A stretch of 64,000 bases of DNA from contig CAWESK010000006.1 in NCBI GenBank assembly GCA_963811685.1, positions 62,001-126,000 of the forward strand. The letters run 5' to 3'. Of the stretch, positions 8,485 through 16,362 are shown one piece after another (position 1 is the first letter of the stretch; every line of letters begins with the position of its first letter). Under the pieces are notes generated by a model. The model had not been told where the DNA came from. It was given only the letters and a program-made list of their open reading frames with translations, and did not search any database. The DNA comes from CAIWHR01 sp963811685. Its GTDB lineage: Bacteria; Pseudomonadota; Gammaproteobacteria; Burkholderiales; Casimicrobiaceae. The translations under genes and the position numbers were made by a program.

Positions 8485-9822
8485 ATGTCGCGCCGAATCC
8501 GCGGTCAACCCAAGGTGCTCGTCATCGACGACGAGCCCGATCTGCTCGAGCTCCTCGAGCTCACGCTGTCCCGGATGGGGCTCGACACGACGCGAGCGGA
8601 ATCGGTCGGAGAGGCGATCCGGCTACTCGACAAGGAGCCCTTCGACCTCTGCCTCACCGACATGCGCCTGCCCGACGGCGAGGGCCTGCGCGTCGTCGAG
8701 CACATCAACCAGAAGGGCCTCGACGTTCCGGTGGCGGTGATCACCGCCTACGGCAGCGCCGAGAATGCGGTCGCCGCGCTCAAGGCCGGCGCGTTCGACT
8801 ACCTCGCCAAGCCGGTCGCGCTCGAGCAATTGCGGGCGCTCGTGAAGCAGGCGCTCAAGGTGCCGGAAAAGGCGCAGGTCGTGACGGGCTACCAGCTGCT
8901 CGGCGAATCGCCGGCGATGATGCAGGTGCGCGGGCTCATCGACCGGCTGTCGAAGAGCCAGGCACCGGTCTTCATCAACGGCGAATCGGGCAGCGGGAAG
9001 GAGCTCGCCGCGCGGCTGATCCACACGCTGGGGCCGCGGGCGGAGCAGCCGTTCATCGCCGTCAATTGCGGCGCCATCCCCGAAAACCTGATGGAGAGCG
9101 AGTTCTTCGGCTACAAGAAGGGCGCGTTCACCGGCGCCGAGGGGGATCGCGACGGTTTCTTCCAGGCCGCCAACAACGGCACGCTGTTCCTCGACGAGGT
9201 CGCCGACCTGCCGCTGGCGATGCAGGTGAAGCTCCTCCGCGCGATCCAGGAAAAGAAGGTGCGCAAGGTCGGCGCGACGCAGGAGGAACCGGTCGACGTG
9301 CGGATCATCAGCGCGACGCACAAGAAACTCGGTGCGCTCGTCGAGTCCGGCGAATTTCGGCAGGACCTCTACTATCGGCTGCACGTGATCGAGCTCGCGA
9401 TGCCGAGCCTGCGCGAAATGCGCGAGGACATCCCGCTGATCGCGCACGCGATCCTCGCGCGGCTCTCGCGCGGAAACCCGGCGCTGCTCGACAGCGAGGC
9501 CGTCGCCGCGCTCGAGCGCTACCCGTTTCCGGGCAATGTGCGCGAGCTCGAGAACATCCTCGAGCGCGGCCTCTCGCTCGCGGCCGATCCGCAGCAGATC
9601 ACCGCCGACGACCTGCACCTGACGCCGGTGGCCGACGATCCCGAGTTCGCCGTCACCGCGGGCGACAAATGGCCGCTGCAGGACTATCTCGACCGCGTCG
9701 AGCGCGCGGCGATCAACGAGGCGCTGGAAAAGACGCGCTTCAACCGCACGGCGGCGGCCAAGCTTCTCGGCATCACGTTTCGCGCGATGCGCTACCGGAT
9801 GGAGCGATTGGGTATCAAGTAG
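8485..9822 (+). CDS. pilR: Sigma-54-dependent response regulator PilR-like
   Basis: NtrC-type activator, 445 residues. The receiver domain (about 10-125) has VLVIDDEPDLLELL, the phospho-acceptor Asp in LCLTDMRLPDGEG, and Lys in FDYLAKPV. The AAA+ domain (about 140-375) has Walker A GESGSGKELAARL, the sigma-54 contact motif GAFTGA, Walker B GTLFLDEVADLP and the arginine-finger segment QDLYYRLHVIELAMPSLR. The C-terminal Fis-type helix-turn-helix is FNRTAAAKLLGITFRAMRYR. The ATG at 8485 follows AGAAGAGG at a suitable distance. No pilin gene is in the window, so the target genes lie elsewhere. Confidence 0.93.
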   Translation: MSRRIRGQPKVLVIDDEPDLLELLELTLSRMGLDTTRAESVGEAIRLLDKEPFDLCLTDMRLPDGEGLRVVEHINQKGLDVPVAVITAYGSAENAVAALKAGAFDYLAKPVALEQLRALVKQALKVPEKAQVVTGYQLLGESPAMMQVRGLIDRLSKSQAPVFINGESGSGKELAARLIHTLGPRAEQPFIAVNCGAIPENLMESEFFGYKKGAFTGAEGDRDGFFQAANNGTLFLDEVADLPLAMQVKLLRAIQEKKVRKVGATQEEPVDVRIISATHKKLGALVESGEFRQDLYYRLHVIELAMPSLREMREDIPLIAHAILARLSRGNPALLDSEAVAALERYPFPGNVRELENILERGLSLAADPQQITADDLHLTPVADDPEFAVTAGDKWPLQDYLDRVERAAINEALEKTRFNRTAAAKLLGITFRAMRYRMERLGIK

Positions 9823-9840
9823 CCCAACCTCCGCTCGTCC

Positions 9841-10053
9841 GCTCAGCCGGAAATCTGCTCGATCTGGAGCGACGCGCCTCCGGGCGTGAGCAACGTGGCG
9901 GCGCCGAGTATTCCGAACAGCTGAAGATTGATCGTGGTGCTGCCGACAGCGATGTCGACGTGCTCCGGCGCCACGTATCCCTCGACAGGATCGGCGAGAT
10001 GTCGAACGCGTCCAGTTGCGCAGTTCTCGAGCTCGCGAGCAAGGCGCCAGGGG
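9841..10053 (-). other. Possible gene remnant on the minus strand (no start codon)
   Basis: Between pilR and the glycosyltransferase the minus strand holds an open frame with natural-looking residue composition and GC-rich third positions, ending GYVAPEHVDIAVGSTT, INLQLFGILGAATLL, TPGGASLQIEQISG and a TGA at 9841-9843. It stays open upstream into the start of the divergent glycosyltransferase gene but has no ATG and no good ribosome binding site. I do not recognise it. It could be the 3' end of a gene truncated by rearrangement, a small gene hidden by a frameshift, or chance. Confidence 0.3.
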
Positions 10054-11571
10054 ATGAACGAATCGTCGGACGTTCTTTCGTCGTACGCGCCGGCGCTCCG
10101 AGGATTGCTGGTTGCCGTCTTCCTCGTTCTTTGCTGGCATTACGCTTCCGGTCTCAACCTCTGGGGCGACGAAGCGTATTCCCTCGGTTTCGTCGAGGGC
10201 CGGATTTCGTATGCCGATCCGAGTCACCTGCCCACGTATTACGCGCTGCTGAAGTGGCTGACGTCGCTGGTTCCGGGCACGAACGAAATGGCGCTGCGGA
10301 TGCTGCACGCTCTTGCGTTCGCGCTCGGCCTGCTGTTCGGCGCAATGGCCGTGCAGCGTCTGACGCGAAGCGCGGGAATCGCCCTGGTGTCGCTCGGCGT
10401 CGCGGTCTTGTTGCCGGAATTCCATTTCTACGCGACGAATCTGCGCATGTATTCGCTCATCTTCCTGGCTGCGATGGCCAATATCGACGCGGTCAGCCGG
10501 CTCGCCGAGGAGGACGGAACACCTACGTTGCCAAGGCTCGCCTGGTACGTCGTCAGCGGGGCGGCGCTGGTGGCGATCGACTTTCCCGGGCTGTTCTATT
10601 TCGGGATCGGTGCCGCTTGCCTCGCATTGAAGTGGCTGCGGACAGGACACGGAAGGCTCCTGCCGATTCTCATCCTGCCGCTGCTGCCTCTTCCGGGGTT
10701 CTTCCTTGCGAACAGGTCGCTCGTCGCGGATCTTCTGCGCTGGAGCCCGGAGGGCGATGAGGCAGCCCTTTTTGCGGGCGCCTTTGACTTTCTCAAATTC
10801 ACGTACCTGCGCTTCCGTCCCGGTCTCGAACTCGTCTATGCCGCGCCGCTCCCGACATCGTTCGCGCTGATTCTGGCCCCCGCGATCCTCGCAGTCATCC
10901 TCTGGTGCGCGTTTCGCCAGGCGGTCGACGGGCGCGGACGCAGAGCCGCCGAGCCACTGATTCCACTGTTGGCGCTGTGCTGGATCATCCTTGTTCCCAC
11001 GGGTTTCACCTTCACGCGGATCTTTCTTCCCAGCCAGTTCTTCATGGTCGTCGTTCTGGTCCGGGCCACGCGTTTACCGGGAAAGGTGATCCGTACTGTC
11101 GCGACCGCCGCCGCCGTCGTGCTGGTGCTGATCAATTTCCATGAGGCCCTGATTCCGACCTACAGGCTCGACAGCGTCGTTCCCTACAAACAGATCGCCG
11201 ACGATGTCGCAGCCATCAGCGAGGCCGAAGGCATCGAAACGGTCATGGCATCGGACAACAGCCTGAACGTCGAGTCGATCGCCCGCTACTTGCATCGTCA
11301 AGCCGTCAGCCGACCGATGCGCGTGCTCGTGGTAACCGACGCCGAGCTTGCGCGGCGCGCGGCCGAGCTGAACGGCCGGCCGTTCCTCTTCATCTCGCAC
11401 ATGGGGGGAAAGGGCGCGTTGATCGACATCCACCAGCTAACCCAGCGAACGCCACGGCTGGTTCGCGGCTACGTTCCGCTGCGGAACCTCCCCTACAACG
11501 ATCTTTGGAAGCGACGATACACGGAGCGTGCGGAGCAGCCCGATGCAATCGATGTCTGGATCGTGCGCTGA
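10054..11571 (+). CDS. GT39-like integral membrane glycosyltransferase
   Basis: A 505-residue polytopic inner-membrane protein of the GT-C fold. The N-terminal loop motif NLWGDEAYSLGFVEGRIS carries the acidic pair expected for the catalytic site of ArnT/PMT-like enzymes that use polyprenyl-phosphate sugars. About ten hydrophobic segments follow (for example RGLLVAVFLVLCWHYASG, ILILPLLPLPGFFL, TSFALILAPAILAVILWCAF). The last 150 residues form a soluble domain. Donor and acceptor are unknown and no polysaccharide cluster surrounds it. The ATG at 10054 is chosen because the upstream in-frame extension is non-hydrophobic and Ser/Arg-rich. Lower GC than its neighbours in places suggests it might be an insertion into the pilR-ampD interval. 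Confidence 0.75.
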   Translation: MNESSDVLSSYAPALRGLLVAVFLVLCWHYASGLNLWGDEAYSLGFVEGRISYADPSHLPTYYALLKWLTSLVPGTNEMALRMLHALAFALGLLFGAMAVQRLTRSAGIALVSLGVAVLLPEFHFYATNLRMYSLIFLAAMANIDAVSRLAEEDGTPTLPRLAWYVVSGAALVAIDFPGLFYFGIGAACLALKWLRTGHGRLLPILILPLLPLPGFFLANRSLVADLLRWSPEGDEAALFAGAFDFLKFTYLRFRPGLELVYAAPLPTSFALILAPAILAVILWCAFRQAVDGRGRRAAEPLIPLLALCWIILVPTGFTFTRIFLPSQFFMVVVLVRATRLPGKVIRTVATAAAVVLVLINFHEALIPTYRLDSVVPYKQIADDVAAISEAEGIETVMASDNSLNVESIARYLHRQAVSRPMRVLVVTDAELARRAAELNGRPFLFISHMGGKGALIDIHQLTQRTPRLVRGYVPLRNLPYNDLWKRRYTERAEQPDAIDVWIVR

Positions 11572-11763
11572 AGCCGCGAACTCTCACATTGGATCCGTCG
11601 ATTCCGGCGGGGGTCCTACAACACCTTGTCCGACGTGGGCGTGTCGGCCGGCCCCGATGGCTCCGCCGCCGGGCGGGGCGGCTACAATCCCCGAATACGA
11701 CTGTCCGGATGCTTCGATGAACAGGGCCATGATGCGCAATCGATGGGAGCGGCGCGGAACCCG

Positions 11764-12349
11764 ATGACCGCACGCGAACGGCGCGGCTCGACGCGACGCC
11801 TCGCAGTCGACGACGACGGCTACGCGAATCTCGCGCAGCCAGATTCCGTCGCCGAACCATGACGCGCGGCCGCCCGGGACGCCCGTCACGCTCGTGGTCA
11901 TCCACGGGATCTCGCTGCCGCCGGGCGAATTCGGCGGCGACGGGATCGTGCGGCTGTTCACCAATCGGCTCGACCCTGCGGCCCATCCGTACTATCCGTC
12001 GATCGCGCACCTGCACGTGTCCGCGCACTTTCTCGTGCGCCGCGACGGCCGGCTCCTGCAGTTCGTGTCGTGCAACGAGCGCGCCTGGCACGCCGGCATC
12101 TCGCGCTTCCGCGGCCGCGCGCACTGCAACGACTTTTCGATCGGCATCGAGCTCGAAGGCACCGACGACCTGCCGTACGAGGCCCGGCAATACGCGATGC
12201 TCGCGCGACTGCTCCGGACCCTCGCGCGCCGCTACCCGATCCAGCACGTCACCGGTCATTCGACCGTCGCACCGGAACGCAAGACCGACCCCGGGCCGGC
12301 CTTCGACTGGGCACGCCTCCGCCGCCTGACCGCCCCACGGCGACCGTAG
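11764..12349 (+). CDS. ampD: 1,6-anhydro-N-acetylmuramyl-L-alanine amidase AmpD (frameshifted)
   Basis: Cytoplasmic zinc amidase that cleaves the stem peptide from anhydro-muropeptides during cell-wall recycling. The N-terminus (MTARERRG, then RRLAVDDDGYANLA) and the catalytic domain (RQIPSPNHDARPPG, VIHGISLPPGEFGGDGIV, HVSAHFLVRRDGRLLQFV, WHAGISRFRGRAHCNDFS, IGIELEGTDDLPYE, HVTGHSTVAPERKTDPGPAF) are in adjacent frames. Removing one A near 11838 restores the family sequence LARQIPSPNHDARP. Zinc ligands are His in VIHG, His in VTGHST and Asp in RKTDPGP. Normal length after repair (about 194 residues). Confidence 0.9.
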
Positions 12350-12367
12350 GCCCGGCCACCCGGCGGG

Positions 12368-12420
12368 CCCGGGCAGCCGCCCGTCCAGGCGCACCCTCGG
12401 AACGACGGGGGCTGCCCGGG
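12368..12420. repeat. 11-bp perfect inverted repeat upstream of yciB
   Basis: CCCGGGCAGCC at 12368-12378 and GGCTGCCCGGG at 12410-12420 are perfect complements with a 31-base loop. The pair lies after the ampD stop and directly before the -10 of yciB. It lacks a T run, so it is not a typical intrinsic terminator; it could stabilise the ampD 3' end or be an operator. Confidence 0.5.
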
Positions 12421-12421
12421 G

Positions 12422-12427
12422 TATAAT
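12422..12427 (+). promoter_or_regulatory. Consensus -10 box TATAAT directly before yciB
   Basis: A perfect TATAAT ends 8 bases before the yciB ATG at 12436. A transcript from it would start within about one or two bases of the start codon, so yciB may be translated from a leaderless message; the only ribosome-binding-like sequence is AGG. Confidence 0.5.
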
Positions 12428-12435
12428 GCTAGGTT

Positions 12436-12970
12436 ATGCAGCTACTTGCGGACTTTTTCCCGCTCATCCTCTTTTTCATCGCGTTCAAGTGGCAGGGCAT
12501 CTTTTTCGCCACCAGCGTCGCGATCGCGGCATCGATCGTCCAGATCGCCTTCCTGCGCTGGAAGCGCGGCCGCGTGTCCGCGGTGAACTGGCTGTCCCTG
12601 GCGATCATCGTCGTGTTCGGCGGGGCGACGCTGATCCTCCAGGACGAGGCCTTCATCAAGTGGAAGCCGACGGTGCTCTACGGGCTTTTTGGCGTGATCC
12701 TCGCCGGCGGGCGGCTCTTCTTCGGGCGCAACCTGCTTTCGCACCTGATGCCCGGGATTGCCCTGCCCGAGCGCCATCTGGTCGCGTCTCACATGGTCGT
12801 GGGTCGCATTCTTCGCGTTCATGGGCGTCGCCAACTGGTACGTCGCGTTTCACTATCCCACCGAGACGTGGGTCAATTTCAAGGTCTGGGGCGGCATCGG
12901 CCTTTTCCTGGCATTCGCGCTTGGCCAGGGCCTGCTGCTCGCGCGCCACGTCCAGGAAGAGGCGCCGTGA
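12436..12970 (+). CDS. yciB: Septation protein A / inner membrane protein YciB (frameshifted)
   Basis: Inner-membrane protein of the IspA/YciB family, involved in cell division and envelope synthesis. The first part (MQLLADFFPLILFFIAFKW, GIFFATSVAIAASIVQIAF, LILQDEAFIKWKPTVLYGLF, GRNLLSHLMPGIALP) and the second (SAIWSRLTWSWVAFFAFMGV, ANWYVAFHYPTETWVNFKVW) are joined by removing one base near 12771. The repaired protein has five to six membrane helices and about 177 residues, the usual size. The TGA overlaps the ATG of the BolA gene by one base (TGATG). Confidence 0.92.
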
Positions 12971-13281
12971 TGGCTCCGGTCGCAGCGGCCGACATGCCCG
13001 CCGTGCTGAGGGCGCGGCTCGCCCCCCTTGCGCCCACCGTTCTCGAGGTGACCGACGACAGCGCCGACCACGTGGGGCACGCCGGCGCCGCCGGCGGGGC
13101 CGGGCACTTTTCGCTGCTCATCGTGTCAGAGGGCTTTGCCGGACTCTCCCGCCTCGCGCGGCACCAAAGAGTGCTGAGCGAGCTCCACGATCTCTTGCCG
13201 CATCCGATCCACGCGCTTTCCATCAAGGCGCTGACGCCGGAAGAATTTCCCTCCCAACCACATAGGACTCTTCACCGATGA
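12970..13281 (+). CDS. BolA-family protein
   Basis: A 103-residue member of the BolA/IbaG family, partners of monothiol glutaredoxins in iron-sulfur handling and stress response. Typical features are the N-terminal helix VLRARLAPLAPTVLEVTDDS, the loop His in DHVGHAGAAGGAGHFSLLIV, and FAGLSRLARHQRVLSELHDL with the conserved RHQ(R)V motif and C-terminal HALSIKALTPEEF. It lies between yciB and the isomerase gene with one-base and four-base overlaps, a common order (yciB-bolA-ppiC) in betaproteobacteria. Confidence 0.92.
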   Translation: MAPVAAADMPAVLRARLAPLAPTVLEVTDDSADHVGHAGAAGGAGHFSLLIVSEGFAGLSRLARHQRVLSELHDLLPHPIHALSIKALTPEEFPSQPHRTLHR

Positions 13282-14093
13282 CCAAGCATTCGCTTACCCT
13301 CGCCGTCGCGGCCGCGCTCCTCGCGCTCGCCGGCGCCCCTGCGCAGGCGCAGGACAAGTCCGCCGCGCCGGCGAAGGCAGCGGCAGCGGCCGCGCCGGCC
13401 AGCGGCAAGGAGCTCTACCCGAAGGCGTACTACGACCTCATGCTCAAGGATCGGATCGCCCAGGGCCAGGCCGATTCACCGGAGCTCCGTGCGGCATTGC
13501 GCGAGGAACTCAACACGCGCGAACTGCTTTTGCGCGAGGCGAAGAAGAAGGGGCTCGACAAGAATCCCGAGGTCAAGACGCAGATGGACCTGACGGCGCA
13601 GACGGTGCTCGTGCGCGCGTTCGTCGCCGACTGGGTCAAGGCGAACCCGATCTCCGACGCCGCGCTGCAGAAGGAATACGAAGCGATCAAGTCGCAGATG
13701 GGCGACAAGGAATACAAGGTCCGCCACATCCTGGTCGAGAAGGAAGACGAGGCGAAGGAAATCATCGTCGCGCTGCAAAAAGGCGAGAAGTTCGAGAAGC
13801 TCGCCGAGCGTTCGAAGGATCCGGGCTCGAAGGCCAACGGTGGCGATCTCGACTGGAACGCGCCGGGCAATTTCGTGAAGCCCTTTTCGGATGCGATGGT
13901 CAAGCTGCCGAAGGGCAAGTTCACGACGGTGCCGGTGCAGACGCAGTTCGGCTGGCACGTGATCGAGGTCGACGACATCCGCGACGCGAAGGTGCCGCCG
14001 TTCGACGAGGTGAAGGCGCAGCTCGCGCAGCGGATGCAGGGCCAGCAGCTCGAGGTTTATTTCAAGGAGCTGCGCGCCAAGAACGGCATGTGA
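13278..14093 (+). CDS. Periplasmic parvulin-type peptidylprolyl isomerase
   Basis: Secreted folding factor of the SurA/PrsA/PpiC group, 271 residues. A Sec signal peptide (MTKHSLTLAVAAALLALAGA, cleavage near AQAQD) is followed by an Ala-rich linker, a SurA-like helical region (LYPKAYYDLMLKDRIAQGQA) and one parvulin domain (KVRHILVEKEDEAKEIIVAL, FEKLAERSKDPGSKANGGDL, VKPFSDAMVKLPKGKFTTVP, VQTQFGWHVIEVDD). The start overlaps the bolA stop (ATGA). A strong terminator lies 58 bases downstream and closes the operon. Confidence 0.93.
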   Translation: MTKHSLTLAVAAALLALAGAPAQAQDKSAAPAKAAAAAAPASGKELYPKAYYDLMLKDRIAQGQADSPELRAALREELNTRELLLREAKKKGLDKNPEVKTQMDLTAQTVLVRAFVADWVKANPISDAALQKEYEAIKSQMGDKEYKVRHILVEKEDEAKEIIVALQKGEKFEKLAERSKDPGSKANGGDLDWNAPGNFVKPFSDAMVKLPKGKFTTVPVQTQFGWHVIEVDDIRDAKVPPFDEVKAQLAQRMQGQQLEVYFKELRAKNGM

Positions 14094-14151
14094 TTTTTGC
14101 ATCTCGGCAGCCCGGGCGCTCTCGTGCGCCGGGCAGCCGCAGCACGACCGG

Positions 14152-14178
14152 GCAGGCGGCGACGCCTGCTCTTTTTTT
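14152..14178 (+). terminator. Rho-independent terminator after the ppiC-like gene
   Basis: GCAGGCG (14152-14158) and CGCCTGC (14163-14169) form a perfect 7-bp stem with a 4-base loop, followed by TCTTTTTTT. It ends the yciB-bolA-isomerase transcript. Confidence 0.85.
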
Positions 14179-14342
14179 GCCCGTCGCGCGCCGCGCGCGG
14201 TCGACAAGCGGAAGGCGGTTCGATGCTATTCTTACGCGGCGCCGGGCACGGGCATCGGGCGCACGGCGCCTCGCGGGAGCGCGCATTCTCCTTCCCGACG
14301 GGCCGCTCGCACGCATCAGTTCCATTGCGCACGGAGGAAAGC

Positions 14343-14796
14343 ATGGCGTTCATCCGCCATCCGAAGGACTTCTTTGCCGGGCTCCTGTTCATCGCGTTCG
14401 GGATTGCGGCCATCGCCATCGGCAGCAACTACGCGCTCGGCACCGCGGCGCGGATGGGACCCGGCTATTTTCCGCGGATCCTCGGCATTCTCCTGATCGC
14501 GCTGGGCCTTGCGCTCGCGCTGCGCGCGCTGCGCCTCGTCGGGACCGCCGATTCCGGCCTTCAAATGGCGCCCGCTGCTGGTCGTGCTGGGCAGCGTCGC
14601 CGTGTTCGGCATGATCGTCAATTACGCCGGCGTCGTGGTGTCGACGATCTTCCTGATCGTCGCGGCGAGCGCGGCGAGCCATGAGTTTCGCTGGCGCGAA
14701 TCGATCGTTGCCGGCGTTGCCCTCGCGGCGCTGGCGGTCGGCGTGTTCGTGATCGGCCTCAAGCTGCAGCTTCCGATCTGGCCCGCCTTCATCTAA
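14343..14796 (+). CDS. tctB: Tripartite tricarboxylate transporter small membrane subunit TctB (frameshifted)
   Basis: Small subunit of a TTT (Tct) secondary transporter for citrate-like or other carboxylates. First part FIRHPKDFFAGLLFIAFGIA, YALGTAARMGPGYFPRILGI; second part PPIPAFKWRPLLVVLGSVAV, VVVSTIFLIVAASAASHEFR, VFVIGLKLQLPIWPAF. Four membrane helices and the GTAxRMGPGYFP motif are diagnostic. One extra base near 14550 separates the two halves. The ATG at 14343 has a good ribosome binding site (GGAGGAAA). tctA follows 10 bases later. No periplasmic TctC receptor gene is nearby. Confidence 0.9.
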
Positions 14797-14806
14797 CGCC
14801 GGCGCC

Positions 14807-16362
14807 GTGGAACTCCTCAACCATCTCGGCACTCGGCTTCGGCGTCGCCACGCAGGGCATCAACCTGCTCTACGCCTTCATCGGCGCGATGCTGGGTACG
14901 CTGATCGGCGTCCTCCCCGGCATCGGACCCGTGGCGACGATTGCCATGCTGCTGCCGACGACCTATGCGCTGCAGCCGGTCTCCGCGCTGATCATGCTGG
15001 CCGGGATCTATTACGGCGCGCAGTACGGCGGCTCGACGACGTCGATCCTGCTCAACATGCCCGGGCGAGACGTCGTCGGCGGTCACCTGCCTCGACGGCT
15101 ACCAGATGGCGCGCAAGGGCCAGGCCGGCGCGGCGCTGTCGATCGCGGCGCTCGGCTCGTTCTTCGCCGGCACGCGTGTCCACCATCATGGTCGCGACCG
15201 TCGCAATCCCGCTCTCCGAGCTCGCGCTCAAGTTCGGGCCCGCCGAATACTTTTCGCTGATGATCCTGGGCCTGATCGGCGCCGTGGTGCTGGCGCACGG
15301 GTCGGTGCTGAAGGCGATCGCGATGATCGTGCTGGGCCTCCTGCTCGGGATCGTCGGCACCGACGTCAATTCCGGCGTCGCGCGTTTCGCGTTCGGGGTT
15401 CCCGAGCTGACCGACGGGCATCGGCGTCGTCAGCGTCGCGATGGGGCTCTTCGGGTTCGCGGAAATCATCAGCAATCTCGAGTCGACCGAAAAGCGCGAG
15501 CTCGTCACGAGCAAGGTCACGGGCCTGTGGCCGACGACGCGAGCAGTTCAAGGTCGCATGGCCCGCGTCGCTGCGCGGCACGGCGCTGGGCTCGGTGCTG
15601 GGGCTGCTTCCGGGCGGCGGCGCGATGCTGGCGTCGTTCGCGTCCTATGCGCTGGAAAAGAAGGTGGCGAAGGACCCGTCGCAGTTCGGCAAGGGCGCGA
15701 TCCAGGGCGTCGCCGGGCCGGAGTCGGCGAACAACGCCGGTGCGCAGACATCGTTCATCCCGCTCCTCACGCTCGGCATCCCGGAGAACGCTGTGATGGC
15801 GCTGATGGTGGGCGCGATGACGATCCACAACATCCAGCCCGGGCCGCAGGTGATGACGAGCAATCCGGCGCTGTTCTGGGGCCTGATCGCGTCGATGTGG
15901 GTCGGCAACCTGATGCTGGTCGTGCTCAACCTGCCGCTGATCGGGATGTGGATCAAGCTGCTCAAGGTGCCTTACCGTCTCCTCTATCCGGCGATCCTGC
16001 TGTTCTGCGCGATCGGCGTCTACTCGATCAACAACGCGCCGTTCGACGTGGGCCAGACTGCCGCGTTCGGCCTCCTCGGCATCGTGTTCCTGAAACTCGA
16101 ATGCGAGCCGGCGCCGCTGCTCCTCGGGTTCGTGCTGGGCCCGATGATGGAAGAAAACCTGCGGCGCGCGATGCTGCTTTCGCGCGGCGATCCGACGGTG
16201 TTCGTCACGCGGCCGATCTCGCTCGCGATGCTGACGATGGCCGCGCTGCTGTTGGTGCTGATCGTCGCGCCGGCGTTCCGCAAGAAGCGCGACGAAGCTT
16301 TCACAGCGAAGAGCGAGCAGTCGAGCCGAAGCGCGGAGAGCTGCGCGCGCAATGCGATCAGC
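14807..16362 (+). CDS. tctA: Tripartite tricarboxylate transporter large subunit TctA (five frameshifts, no stop)
   Basis: Large channel-forming subunit with about 11-12 membrane helices. Pieces in order: MELLNHLG, then LYAFIGAMLGTLIGVLPGIG and AGIYYGAQYGGSTTSILLNM, then VTCLDGYQMARKGQAGAALS, then VSTIMVATVAIPLSELALKF, then GIGVVSVAMGLFGFAEIISN, then REQFKVAWPASLRGTALGSV and LGLLPGGGAMLASFASYALE to RKKRDEAFT. All five junctions (near 14834, 15066, 15174, 15416, 15540) are repaired by removing one base each. Both glycine-rich signature loops (VLPGIGP, LLPGGGA) are present. No stop codon separates this frame from the gamma-glutamyltransferase start at 16363. The likely start is the GTG at 14807. 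Confidence 0.88.
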
